Notes under the pieces: model-generated
Told to the model about the DNA's origin: nothing
The model's database searches: none
The model's input: the letters and a program-made list of their open reading frames with translations, nothing else
In this document: piece after piece, positions 29,239-38,262 of the stretch
Position numbering within the stretch: position 1 is the first letter of the stretch
Layout: every line of letters starts with the position of its first letter
From: Acutalibacter sp.
GTDB lineage: Bacteria; Bacillota; Clostridia; Oscillospirales; Acutalibacteraceae
Length of the DNA stretch: 64,000 nt
Direction of reading: 5' to 3'
Assembly: GCA_020025775.1 (NCBI GenBank)
Contig: JAHHRN010000008.1
Location: forward strand, 40,469 to 104,468
Position numbers and translations under genes: made by a program

Positions 29239-31812
29239 ATGGATTACAACTTAACCAAAGCGCAGGCAAAGGAGCTTTTAACGGCGAAGCTTTCTCATTT
29301 TATGAGCGTTACGCCCGAGGAAGCGACCAATGAGCAGTATTATAAAGCCATTGCGATGATTACAAGAGATATGATGAGTGCCGGCAGAGCAGAATTTTCT
29401 GCAAATGCCAAGAAAAAGGGCACCAAGCAGGTTTACTATCTTTGCATGGAGTTCCTCATGGGCCGTTCTTTAAAGAATACCCTTTATAACCTCAATTTAA
29501 CCGACGTATTTTCCGACGTCTTAAAGGAATACGGCGTAAAGCTTGACAGCCTTTATGAATGCGAACCCGATGCAGGTCTCGGCAACGGCGGTCTCGGCAG
29601 ACTTGCCGCTTGCTACCTCGACGGTCTTGCAACGCAGGGCTATCCGGCAAGAGGCTATTCTATTCTTTACGAAGCAGGTATTTTTAAACAGAAATTAGTA
29701 GACGGCTGGCAGACAGAGCTTCCCGACTTCTGGCTTCCCGGCGGCGAGGTTTGGCTTGTACCGCACGAAGAAAGCGCTTTAGAGGTTCGCTTCGAGGGTG
29801 AAGTTCGCGATTACTGGGATAACCAGTTCCACCATGTAGAGCTTGTCAACTATAACCCTGTTCAGGCAGTACCTTATGATATGTATGTTGCTGGTAAAGA
29901 CGGCAAGGGCATTTCCGTGCTTCGTCTTTGGTCTGCAAAGGCACCGGCGCTTGATATGTCCCTCTTCAATCAGGGCGACTATATGCGTGCTATGGAGCAG
30001 AACGCTATGGCAGAGGTCATTTCCAAGGTTCTCTATCCTGCCGACAATCACCCCGAAGGCAAATCCCTTCGCCTTCGTCAGCAGTATTTCTTAGTTTCCG
30101 CCTCTGTACAGGACATCGTTCAGCGTCATCTTCGTACCTACGGCACCATGGATAACTTCCCCGAAAAGGTGGCTATGCATATTAACGATACCCACCCGAC
30201 CTTGGCTGTACCGGAACTTATGCGTATTCTTTTGGATGAATGTGGCTATGGCTGGGATGATGCTTGGAGCATTGTAACCCGTTCTGTGGCTTATACCAAC
30301 CACACCGTTATGAAAGAAGCCCTTGAGTGCTGGCCTGAGGACCTCTATAAGAGATTGATGCCGAGAATTTGGCAGATTACCAAGGAAATTGACAACCGCT
30401 TCAGAAGCTTCGTATGGCAGGCAACCAACAATGCCGACCAGGTCGAGAGAATGGCGATTACCTCCAACGGCGTAGTTCGCATGGCAAACCTCTGCGTGGC
30501 ATCCTCGCACTGCGTCAACGGCGTTTCCGCTCTCCACAGCGAAATCTTAAAGGATACCGTATTCCACGATTTCTACACCTTGACCCCGAACAAATTCACC
30601 AACGTGACCAACGGTATTGCACACCGTCGTTGGCTTTGCCAGTCCAACCCCGAGCTTACCGCGCTTTTAGAGGATTTAATCGGCGGCGAATTCGTTTACA
30701 ATGCCGATGCCCTCTTAAAGCTTCGTGATTATAAAAATGACGAGAGCGTGCTCAAGGAACTCGAGCGCATTAAGACCAACAACAAAAAGCGTTTTGCAGA
30801 GCAGGTATATAAAAATACCGGCGTAGAGCTTGACCCGACCTCGATTTTCGACGTACAGGTAAAGCGTATGCACGAATACAAGCGTCAGCACTTAAACGCA
30901 CTCAATATTTTATCCGAGTATCTTAAAATTAAAGAAAATCCGAATGCCGAATACACACCGCATACCTATATCTTTGCGGCGAAGGCAGCTTCCGGCTACT
31001 TCATGGCAAAGAAGATGATTGAATTCATCTGCGCCCTCGGCAATCTTATCAACAATGACCCCGACGTTAGAGGCAGACTCAAGGTGGTTTACTGCGAAGA
31101 TTATAACGTAACCATGGCAGAAAACCTCATGCCCGCCGCCGATATTTCCGAGCAGATTTCTTTGGCAGGTACAGAAGCGAGCGGTACAGGTAACATGAAG
31201 CTCATGCTCAACGGTGCGATTACCCTCGGCACCATGGACGGCGCAAACATCGAAATCTTCGATGCCGTCGGTGAGGATAATATCTTCATCTTCGGTATGA
31301 AGACCCCCGAAGTGACCGAGCTTCAGCGTCGCGGCTATTATCCGCAGAACTACTTCAACCAGAACGAAGAGCTCCATAAGACGATTGAATTTATCAACCG
31401 TGTGGGCATCGCCGGTAAGAAGTTCCCCGAAATCGGCAACCTTGTAAACCATGACCCCTACATGGTTTTGGCAGACTTCGAGGATTACAGAAAGGCACAG
31501 CACAGAGCTGTAGAAACCTTTAAGGACAGACGCAAGTGGAACGAAATGTCCCTTATGAATATCTCCGGCGCAGGCAGATTTGCCGCAGACCGTGCAATCA
31601 ATGATTATGCAAGAGATATTTGGCACACCGAATCCGCCTTTACCGAAGAGGAACGTCTCGGCAAGGCAGAGCTGAAAGCTAAGGCTGATGCCAAAAAGGC
31701 AGCAGAAAAGAAAGCCAAAGCCGAAGCGGAAAAGAAAGCAAAGGCAGAAGCGACAAAGAAAGCCGCTCCCGCAAAGACTGCACCCAAAAAGGCAACGAAA
31801 AAGAAGAAATAA
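29239..31812 (+). CDS. glgP: glycogen/starch phosphorylase with Lys/Ala-rich C-terminal tail
   Basis: This enzyme phosphorolyses alpha-1,4-glucan to glucose 1-phosphate using pyridoxal phosphate. The catalytic body (about residues 1-805) is complete: GNGGLGRLAACYLDG, AMHINDTHPTLAVPELMR, and the PLP lysine Lys654 in EASGTGNMKLMLNGA. What is unusual is the last 50 residues, built almost only of Lys, Ala, Glu and Thr (KKAAEKKAKAEAEKKAKAEA, then PAKTAPKKATKKKK), like a histone-H1 or anchoring tail. It is monocistronic, with TTTGGAGG before the ATG and a strong terminator after it. Confidence 0.95.
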   Translation: MDYNLTKAQAKELLTAKLSHFMSVTPEEATNEQYYKAIAMITRDMMSAGRAEFSANAKKKGTKQVYYLCMEFLMGRSLKNTLYNLNLTDVFSDVLKEYGVKLDSLYECEPDAGLGNGGLGRLAACYLDGLATQGYPARGYSILYEAGIFKQKLVDGWQTELPDFWLPGGEVWLVPHEESALEVRFEGEVRDYWDNQFHHVELVNYNPVQAVPYDMYVAGKDGKGISVLRLWSAKAPALDMSLFNQGDYMRAMEQNAMAEVISKVLYPADNHPEGKSLRLRQQYFLVSASVQDIVQRHLRTYGTMDNFPEKVAMHINDTHPTLAVPELMRILLDECGYGWDDAWSIVTRSVAYTNHTVMKEALECWPEDLYKRLMPRIWQITKEIDNRFRSFVWQATNNADQVERMAITSNGVVRMANLCVASSHCVNGVSALHSEILKDTVFHDFYTLTPNKFTNVTNGIAHRRWLCQSNPELTALLEDLIGGEFVYNADALLKLRDYKNDESVLKELERIKTNNKKRFAEQVYKNTGVELDPTSIFDVQVKRMHEYKRQHLNALNILSEYLKIKENPNAEYTPHTYIFAAKAASGYFMAKKMIEFICALGNLINNDPDVRGRLKVVYCEDYNVTMAENLMPAADISEQISLAGTEASGTGNMKLMLNGAITLGTMDGANIEIFDAVGEDNIFIFGMKTPEVTELQRRGYYPQNYFNQNEELHKTIEFINRVGIAGKKFPEIGNLVNHDPYMVLADFEDYRKAQHRAVETFKDRRKWNEMSLMNISGAGRFAADRAINDYARDIWHTESAFTEEERLGKAELKAKADAKKAAEKKAKAEAEKKAKAEATKKAAPAKTAPKKATKKKK

Positions 31813-31833
31813 GAGAAAACATCCTTTCTAAAG

Positions 31834-31878
31834 AAAAGAGGCACAAAGCGTGTGATTGCGCTTTGTGCCTCTTTTTGT
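31834..31878 (+). terminator. terminator of glgP
   Basis: A 16-bp stem (from 31835 to about 31874) with a TGTGATT loop is followed by five T residues, about 22 bases after the glgP stop. Confidence 0.92.
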
Positions 31879-31962
31879 TTTAAAAGCTTTTGCCTTTTTA
31901 AATAAGATAATGTAGTGCGTCGCTTGTCTTTCCCTTTGGAAAAAAGGAAACACAGGGGCTTT

Positions 31963-32856
31963 TTATTTCTTCTTCCACACCCTTACATAATCCACAACGA
32001 AATCATAGACCTTGGATGTATCGTTTCGGGTGGCGTCGCCTGCCCAACATTTACGGACTTTGCCGGTTTTGGCGTCGGCCTCCTGACCGATGAGCCATGT
32101 GCCGTCGTCGGTCGTCATGCCGCCGACTTCGCAGGAAAGCATCAGATATTCGGGCACTTTGGCAATGCCCATGTCATGCCCTTTATAAATGTGCCGAGTT
32201 TCCCAGGTCTTTTTACCGTCCGTGAAAAAGGTGTATTTATCCTCTTCCCACAAGACTCCGTAGGTGTGAAATTCGTCATACATCTTCGGCACATAGTGGG
32301 GGGAAGAACGCAGGGATTTTAAACGCGCGTCATAGCCGTCTGCGTGCAATACATGGGTGTTGCGGTTTTGCAGCCACTTGAAACGTCTGAAATAATTCGG
32401 GGATTCCATGACGTCGATTTCCACGCCGTCCTCACCGGAATATTGAATATCGGCTTCGGAAAAGGCAATTTCGTTATCCGGCATGAGCCAAAATGCCGAC
32501 CATGCACCGAGAATTTTCGGTGCTTTGCATCGGGCTTCAAAATAGCCGTAGGTCTGGGAAAAGCCCGTGTAATCCGCCGACGGCGAAACACGCTCGCGCG
32601 GGGAGAGTAGGTTGGTGCTCGTGTCCATAAAGCCGGTATACCAGCCCTCGCCGTATCTGCCGTTTTTCCATTTAATTCGGATGTGGAGCTTGCCGTCCTT
32701 TGTAAAGACAATATCCTCATCGTCTACATTATAACAGCCACGCCGCCGTCCGATGTCAAATTCCCACTTCGTGTGGTCCAAACATTCAAAATTATCCTCA
32801 AAGGTTAATTCCCACTGCCCCGAAGCGGGCGGAAAGCCTGTTTGTTTTTGTTTCAT
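31963..32856 (-). CDS. family GH16 glycoside hydrolase
   Basis: This 297-residue enzyme belongs to GH16 (laminarinase, lichenase, agarase, porphyranase and related beta-jellyroll enzymes). The retaining catalytic motif E-x-D-x-x-E is complete at Glu146, Asp148 and Glu151 (GVEIDVMES). Other family blocks are LTFEDNFE, TYGYFEARCKAP, GAWSAFWLMP, and the closing VDYVRVWKKK. It has no signal peptide, which is unusual because most GH16 enzymes act outside the cell. It follows the large membrane-anchored phosphoesterase gene by two bases and is cotranscribed with it. The substrate cannot be read from the sequence. Confidence 0.92.
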   Translation of the reverse strand: MKQKQTGFPPASGQWELTFEDNFECLDHTKWEFDIGRRRGCYNVDDEDIVFTKDGKLHIRIKWKNGRYGEGWYTGFMDTSTNLLSPRERVSPSADYTGFSQTYGYFEARCKAPKILGAWSAFWLMPDNEIAFSEADIQYSGEDGVEIDVMESPNYFRRFKWLQNRNTHVLHADGYDARLKSLRSSPHYVPKMYDEFHTYGVLWEEDKYTFFTDGKKTWETRHIYKGHDMGIAKVPEYLMLSCEVGGMTTDDGTWLIGQEADAKTGKVRKCWAGDATRNDTSKVYDFVVDYVRVWKKK

Positions 32857-32858
32857 GT

Positions 32859-34913
32859 TTATTTACCGCTTTCTTTATTTTGCTTTTTGCGTTTTCTGCA
32901 TTTTACGAGAATAACGGCAACGATAATCAAAGAAACCACAATCGCCAAGGTAAGGAGAATCGGCATCCACCTGTTTTGGCTCATGGGCGTGACCGTGTGT
33001 GCATCCTTGTCGCCGATGACTTTTACATTTTGAAAAAGTGCCGTAGGCGTGTCGGTCTCGTTCATTTTTGCTTCTTCTACAAGCTGTTTATAGTTTTCTG
33101 CATCGTAACTTTGCTTCATGCCTGCAAAGCGATTTGCAAAATTTAAATCCAAAACCGTGTAGTTCCCGACACCGGTCATGTAGTTGACGTCGAAAAAGGT
33201 TCTGTCTCCCTCTTTCAGTGTTGCCGCATAAGGCGAGAAGGTGGAAAGACGGATTTTATTATGGACTTCGTCAAATTCGGCGAATTTATAGAACGCGTTG
33301 CCGCCGTTATAGGAGAATTGATAGTCGGCAAGCACGCTGTACACGCTGTTGCCTGCATCGTTTTTGAGGACTTCTTCGCCTGCACCGTGGTGGTGACCGG
33401 AAATCATTAGGAAGCACTGGTTATATTTCTTTACGATTTCCCAAACGCTGTGCCCGAGGTTACTTAGGGAAACTTCATCGGGCTTTGCCGCGCCGCAGTT
33501 TTGGAAGCTGTGGCTGGTCACAATGGTCGGGTAATTTTCGTGTGTGGCAAGCACATCTTCAAACCAAGCGCGTTCGTCTTTATCCTCAATGTGATACATA
33601 GAAATATTAACGACTAAATAACGGTAACTGCCACCGTCAAAGGTTAAATAAGAGGAATAACCCGAAGGAGAGTAAACGACACCGCGCTCTGCTTGTCGCT
33701 TGCCGAAAGCGGAGTCCGGTCCAAATGCGTCGAGATAGAAATTGTCACCGTAATCGTGATTGCCGGGCTGTTGCAAAATCGGAGTTCTTTGTTCTTCTAA
33801 AATTTCATAAAACGCTTTGGCGTTTTCCCACTGCTTTTCGTCACTGTAGGTGTTGACAATATCTCCGAGACTGACAATGACCGCCGGATTCACAAGCGCT
33901 TTATTTTCATTTAACCACTTGGCGGAGGTGTTCAAAACCTCGGGTCTGAATTCGGTGGCGTTTTGAATGTCGGGTAAGAAAATCATATTGTAACTGCTCT
34001 TAGAAAGATTGGTAAAGGGCAGATTTTCGCCGAATTTACCGAGGGTTTCTTCGGGGTGGGGGAGAAGCCAATCTTCACGCGCCAAGGGCTTTTTGCAAAT
34101 ACGGATTTCCTGCAACGCGCCGCGCAATCTATGGTTGAAAACACCGTTATCATAGCCACCGATTACAAATCTGCCGTCTTTCGGGTCTGCGAGCATGCCG
34201 ACCATTTTGTCGCTTTCATAATCGCGGAACGCCTCACAGCCGTTCACAAAGGTGGAAATGGTTTTGCCGTCGGAAACAATGGCGAAGTGATACCAAACGC
34301 CGCCTTTATCCATAGAAATCGACCAGGCGGCATCCATTTCGTGATTGTCTTTTTCGTTGGCGGTGAGGAACTGCAATTCTTTACAGTTGGAAATAGCAAG
34401 AGACATGGAGCACTTTTTCGTTTCATGCATCGTTTCGCACTTACCTTTGCGCGAAAGCAGTCCCATCCAAGCATCGTCGCCTGCGAAGTTTTCGGGTAAT
34501 TTATAGATAAGCTCAATCGTGTAACCGTCTTTAAAGGTTTCCTTGTTAATGGGTGCGTTATCGTCGGTGATTAGCTCCACGCCCTTGCCGAGTATACGTT
34601 TTTGCTCGTTGTTGAATTCCAAAGAGCCGCTTGTGCCGTTATACATTTTGTCGTCAGAGAATTTTAAATATTTGTCGGCGTGTTTACCGTTTAAACGCAG
34701 GGTGTTTTCATTACCGCTTTGGTCCCGAATTGCCAAATCGTTCGATTCGAGTGTGCCGCTTTCCACGGCATCTTTCGAAAAATGCCAATCTGCCGCTACA
34801 TAGTCCTTTTGCGGTTCTGCCGCAAAAACGGGGAGGAAAGAGAAAAACATGAGTGCCGAGAGAAGAGCACTCAGCGTAATTTTAGAAAAATTCTTATAGG
34901 TTTTTCGTTTCAT
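32859..34913 (-). CDS. membrane-anchored LamG-like/calcineurin-type phosphoesterase
   Basis: This 684-residue extracellular protein has a signal peptide ending near VFAAEP, a concanavalin/laminin-G-like jellyroll (about residues 40-275; RLRGALQEIRICKKPLA is typical of its last strand), and a metallophosphoesterase domain with VSLGDIVN, QPGNHDYGD, TSHSFQ and SGHHHGAG. A C-terminal helix (about 645-670) followed by KCRKRKKQNK holds it in the membrane facing out. It probably removes phosphate from, or cleaves phosphodiesters in, a bound glycan or lipid. The ATG at 34913 is chosen; a GTG three codons earlier overlaps the AGGAAGGGA site. It is divergent from the PLC-GH4 operon. Confidence 0.85.
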   Translation of the reverse strand: MKRKTYKNFSKITLSALLSALMFFSFLPVFAAEPQKDYVAADWHFSKDAVESGTLESNDLAIRDQSGNENTLRLNGKHADKYLKFSDDKMYNGTSGSLEFNNEQKRILGKGVELITDDNAPINKETFKDGYTIELIYKLPENFAGDDAWMGLLSRKGKCETMHETKKCSMSLAISNCKELQFLTANEKDNHEMDAAWSISMDKGGVWYHFAIVSDGKTISTFVNGCEAFRDYESDKMVGMLADPKDGRFVIGGYDNGVFNHRLRGALQEIRICKKPLAREDWLLPHPEETLGKFGENLPFTNLSKSSYNMIFLPDIQNATEFRPEVLNTSAKWLNENKALVNPAVIVSLGDIVNTYSDEKQWENAKAFYEILEEQRTPILQQPGNHDYGDNFYLDAFGPDSAFGKRQAERGVVYSPSGYSSYLTFDGGSYRYLVVNISMYHIEDKDERAWFEDVLATHENYPTIVTSHSFQNCGAAKPDEVSLSNLGHSVWEIVKKYNQCFLMISGHHHGAGEEVLKNDAGNSVYSVLADYQFSYNGGNAFYKFAEFDEVHNKIRLSTFSPYAATLKEGDRTFFDVNYMTGVGNYTVLDLNFANRFAGMKQSYDAENYKQLVEEAKMNETDTPTALFQNVKVIGDKDAHTVTPMSQNRWMPILLTLAIVVSLIIVAVILVKCRKRKKQNKESGK

Positions 34914-35009
34914 ATTAGACACATCCCTTCCTACATTTGCCTCTATTATACAACATGTTTATGCAAAATCAATAGAAAAATAAAACAACAATAAAAATTA
35001 TTATGAATA

Positions 35010-35038
35010 TTGCTTTTTCTTTGCAAATGTTGTATGAT
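35010..35038 (+). promoter_or_regulatory. promoter of the PLC-GH4 operon
   Basis: -35 TTGCTT (35010-35015) and -10 TATGAT (35033-35038) are exactly 17 bases apart. Confidence 0.68.
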
Positions 35039-35041
35039 AGC

Positions 35042-35061
35042 TTTTGTAAACTTTTATAAAG
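35042..35061. promoter_or_regulatory. imperfect dyad resembling the uxuA operator
   Basis: TTTTGTAAAC (35042-35051) followed by TTTTATAAAG (35052-35061) forms an imperfect dyad directly before the GGGGAGA ribosome site. The uxuA operon has nearly the same sequence at the same place (TTTTGTAAAATTTACAAAG then GGGGAGA). Confidence 0.4.
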
Positions 35062-35073
35062 GGGAGATTGCGC

Positions 35074-35961
35074 ATGAAATCGGCATTTTCTTTAGAAAAT
35101 TTAGAGGATAATCTCAAGATTTCGCGCATCCAACTCCTTGGTTCGCACGATAGTGGTACGGCATACCCCGCCTTCGCAACATGGTCAAAATGTCAAAACC
35201 GCACCATAGAAGAACAGCTTTCTCTCGGTGTTCGACTTTTGGATATTCGTCTTTATGAGCTGGACGGGAAATTCCGCCTGGTGCACAGCGTTGCCGATTG
35301 CTATAAAACCGCCGAAAAAAAGGAACTTCTTTATTTCGATGATGTTTTAAAAACGACCACGGATTTTTTGAAACAGCACCCAAAGGAAACGATTGTCATG
35401 AGCGTAAAGCTTGACCGAGGCACCCGAGAAAAGGCGTTCTTTGAAAAGTTTTATGCGACTTATATAAAAGGAAACGAAGGCCTCTGGTTTTTGGAAAACC
35501 GCATTCCCGTTCTTTCCGAGGTGCGTTCCAAAATTGTGCTCATGCGCCGCTTTATAAAGCCCTACGGCTTTGCGAAAACGCATACGGCGGAAAATTACGG
35601 CATGGATTTTTCTGTTTGGGAAAATCAAAATGAGCCGACCCCCACGCCGCCCTTCACCTTAGGCATTGCCGAGGGGGCTGTCGCAAGAATCCAAGATAAT
35701 TATAATTTAGGCGGCAAAGAAAAATGGGAAAAATCGATTTTGCCGTTTTTGGAAAACGAAAGACCGAAGGATACCTGTATCTGTTTAAATTGTCTCAGTA
35801 CCAGCGGCGGCGGAGAAGCCCCGAAGGTTAGTGCGGCTTATGTGAATCCACGGTTTTTAGACTATCCGATGCAGGAAAATACCTGTTATGGCTGGTTTTT
35901 AGCGGATTTTGTAAACGAAGAACTCGTAAAAAAAGTCATGGGGCAAAATTTTAGAATCTAA
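35074..35961 (+). CDS. phosphatidylinositol-specific phospholipase C (PI-PLC X-domain) family protein
   Basis: This 295-residue enzyme has the bacterial PI-PLC catalytic set: His25-Asp26 in LLGSHDSGT, Asp57 and Arg59 in VRLLDIRLY, and His71 in RLVHSVADC. The known family cleaves phosphatidylinositol or GPI anchors to cyclic phosphoinositol products. Unlike secreted PI-PLCs it has no signal peptide, so the substrate may be an imported soluble phosphodiester. The ATG at 35074 lies 7 bases after AAGGGGAGA. It is the first gene of a nine-gene operon whose next gene starts 19 bases downstream. Confidence 0.88.
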   Translation: MKSAFSLENLEDNLKISRIQLLGSHDSGTAYPAFATWSKCQNRTIEEQLSLGVRLLDIRLYELDGKFRLVHSVADCYKTAEKKELLYFDDVLKTTTDFLKQHPKETIVMSVKLDRGTREKAFFEKFYATYIKGNEGLWFLENRIPVLSEVRSKIVLMRRFIKPYGFAKTHTAENYGMDFSVWENQNEPTPTPPFTLGIAEGAVARIQDNYNLGGKEKWEKSILPFLENERPKDTCICLNCLSTSGGGEAPKVSAAYVNPRFLDYPMQENTCYGWFLADFVNEELVKKVMGQNFRI

Positions 35962-35980
35962 AGAAAAAGAGGCGTATCAA

Positions 35981-37357
35981 ATGAAACTGGCAGTGCTCGG
36001 CGGCGGTGGCGTTCGCTCTCCGTTCCTTTCCAAATCCTTGGCGCTCGCGGCAAAGGACATAGGGCTTACGGAGCTTGTCTTTATGGATATTGATAAGGAA
36101 AAACTCTTTTCCTACGGTAAGATTGCGAAGCGCGTGGCCAATGCGCTCGCACCCGAGGTAAAGTTTACCTTAACCCTCGATGCCGAAGAAGCGCTTCGCG
36201 ATGCGGATTATATCATCACCACCATTCGTTCGGGCGGCGATAGGGGCAGAGTTATTGATGAGCGCACGGCACTGAATCACGGCGTTTTGGGGCAGGAGAC
36301 CACAGGCGCAGGCGGTTTTGCGATGGCGCTTCGTAGTATTCCCGTTTTAAAGGACTATTGCCTTTTGGCGCAAAAGGTTTCTAAAAAAGATGCCCTTATT
36401 TTTAACTTTACCAATCCGAGCGGCCTTGTAACGCAGGCGCTTCGCACCATGGGCTTTTCCAATGTCTACGGTGTGTGCGATGCCCCGTCGAGCTTCTTTA
36501 TTCAGCTTGGCGATATGCTCTCAGTCCAGAATCTTCGCGGCAAATGCTTCGGCTTAAATCACCTTTCGTGGTTTTATGATTTTGAGGCAGAGGGAAAAGA
36601 TGTCACCGCATCGGTGAAAGCGCATCCGTGTTTGCATCGAGATACCGAAATGCGCCTGTTCCCCGAGGAGCTTTTGAAAATCAACAGCGGCTTTTTGCCG
36701 AATGAATATCTTTATTTTTATTACTACAGAGACCGCGCGGTGGAATCCGTTTTAAAGAGCGGCAAAACCCGCGGCGAAACAATTTTGGAAATCAACGAGC
36801 AAATGCAGAAAACGCTTGCCACCATGGATATAGATCAGGACTTTGACGCGGCATTCGAATGCTTTGCCAAAGCCTATGCGGCACGTGAAAACAGTTATTT
36901 TGCGATTGAGAGCGGCGAAAAAAGAACCCAGCAGGTCGCGCCCTTTACCTTCCGTGAATTTTTAGAAAAGCCCGAAAACGGCTCTTACGCAGGCGTGGCA
37001 CTCGACTTCATCCGCGCGAGACAAGGTGCAGGGGATGTGCACATGGTCATGTCCCTGCCGAACGAGGGTGCACTCGACTTTTTAGCCCCCGAGGATGTCT
37101 GCGAGCTTTCGTGCACCGTCACAAAGGATGCCGTGCTTCGCGACAAAGCACCAGAAGTACCGACGATGCTTAAAAATTTGATTTTAACGGTGAAAAATTA
37201 CGAGAATTTAACGGTGGAAGCGATTCTCAAAAAGGATAAAACCCTCGCTGTGCAGGCGCTCACTTTGCACCCCTTGGTCGGCTCTTATCCGCTTGCAAAA
37301 TCTCTTGTGGAAGAATATTTGACCGCCTATAAGGCGTATATAGGAGAATGGACATGA
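35981..37357 (+). CDS. family GH4 glycosidase, NAD+ and metal dependent
   Basis: This 458-residue enzyme belongs to GH4, whose members use NAD+ and Mn2+ to cleave alpha- or beta-linked glycosides, usually 6-phosphorylated or uronic, by an oxidation-elimination route. The Rossmann start LAVLGGGGVRSPF, FTNPSGLVTQAL, the metal-binding Cys region GVCDAP, and LNHLSWFYDF with the metal His are all present. The phospho-sugar-specific residues cannot be assigned by eye. It ends in a TGA that overlaps the ATG of the kinase gene. Confidence 0.88.
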   Translation: MKLAVLGGGGVRSPFLSKSLALAAKDIGLTELVFMDIDKEKLFSYGKIAKRVANALAPEVKFTLTLDAEEALRDADYIITTIRSGGDRGRVIDERTALNHGVLGQETTGAGGFAMALRSIPVLKDYCLLAQKVSKKDALIFNFTNPSGLVTQALRTMGFSNVYGVCDAPSSFFIQLGDMLSVQNLRGKCFGLNHLSWFYDFEAEGKDVTASVKAHPCLHRDTEMRLFPEELLKINSGFLPNEYLYFYYYRDRAVESVLKSGKTRGETILEINEQMQKTLATMDIDQDFDAAFECFAKAYAARENSYFAIESGEKRTQQVAPFTFREFLEKPENGSYAGVALDFIRARQGAGDVHMVMSLPNEGALDFLAPEDVCELSCTVTKDAVLRDKAPEVPTMLKNLILTVKNYENLTVEAILKKDKTLAVQALTLHPLVGSYPLAKSLVEEYLTAYKAYIGEWT

Positions 37358-38262
37358 CCGAAGGCGTGGGGCTCTTTTGTCCCCTGACACTGGATTTTAT
37401 CTATGAGGGTTTGCAGGCGTTTCCCAAAAACGGCGAAGAGGTTTACGCCGAGAATTTTCGCATGACCCTCGGCGGCGGCAGTATCGTTGCCGCTATGCGT
37501 TTGCATCAGGCGGGCGTGGAGGTTTCCATGGGCAGCTTTTGGAATGACGGCGCACAAAGCAAAGCGGCGCTTTCTTTAGCGGAAAGCTTTGGCTTTCAAA
37601 AAACGCTTGTGAATTTTTATAAGGGCGAAAAAGAACCCGTGATTGCCAGTACCGTGTTTACCGATGAAAAAGAAAGAAATATTGTTTCCTTCGATGCACA
37701 CTGCGGCGAAGAAGCTTTGACCGATAGCGAAATTTACGGTTTTTTAAGCGGCAAACGCCTTTGCGTTGCACCAAAACGTTCGGCGGTTTTAAAAGCCTTA
37801 CACGAGGAGGGCACAAAGCTCTTTTACGATGTGCACTGGACAGAAAATCTCAGCTTGCAGGGGGAAGCAGAAATCCTGCGCTATGCCGATTTCTTTACGC
37901 CGAATGCGAAAGAAGCCATGGCACTCACAAAAACAAATACGCCAAAAGCGGCTATCGAAATTTTGCAAAACTACACCGCCTGCCCGATTGTAAAGCTTGG
38001 TAAGGACGGGGCTATGGCGTATGTAAATGGAAATTTACAGCGTTTCGCACCGCCGAAAGTGAAACCTAAAGACACCACGGGCGCAGGCGATAATTTCCTA
38101 GCCGGTCTTTTATTTTCGATTTATCATAATTTGCCTTTGCCGCGCGCCTTGGAAGTCGCGAATGCGGCGGGGGCAATTTCTACCGAAGCGGTAGGGTGCT
38201 TCGGAAAGGACTATAACCTTTTAGACTTTTTAACTGAAACGGAAAGGGAGCTTTTGAAGTGA
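37354..38262 (+). CDS. PfkB-family carbohydrate kinase
   Basis: This 302-residue kinase of the ribokinase fold has GLFCPLTLDFIYEGL at the N-terminus, GGGSIVAAMRLHQAG in the sugar-binding region, and the catalytic signature DTTGAGDNFLAGL. Family members phosphorylate sugars, nucleosides or myo-inositol derivatives such as 5-keto-2-deoxygluconate; the substrate here is unknown. The ATG at 37354 overlaps the GH4 stop (ATGA) and lies 7 bases after GGAG; an ATG six bases earlier is too close to it. Coupled translation with GH4 suggests it acts on the product of that reaction. Confidence 0.86.
   Translation: MTEGVGLFCPLTLDFIYEGLQAFPKNGEEVYAENFRMTLGGGSIVAAMRLHQAGVEVSMGSFWNDGAQSKAALSLAESFGFQKTLVNFYKGEKEPVIASTVFTDEKERNIVSFDAHCGEEALTDSEIYGFLSGKRLCVAPKRSAVLKALHEEGTKLFYDVHWTENLSLQGEAEILRYADFFTPNAKEAMALTKTNTPKAAIEILQNYTACPIVKLGKDGAMAYVNGNLQRFAPPKVKPKDTTGAGDNFLAGLLFSIYHNLPLPRALEVANAAGAISTEAVGCFGKDYNLLDFLTETERELLK

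Noticed and set aside
30910..31626. 238-codon minus-strand frame inside glgP
   Set aside because: Antisense to catalytic-domain sequence of glgP, including the PLP-lysine region; no ribosome site.
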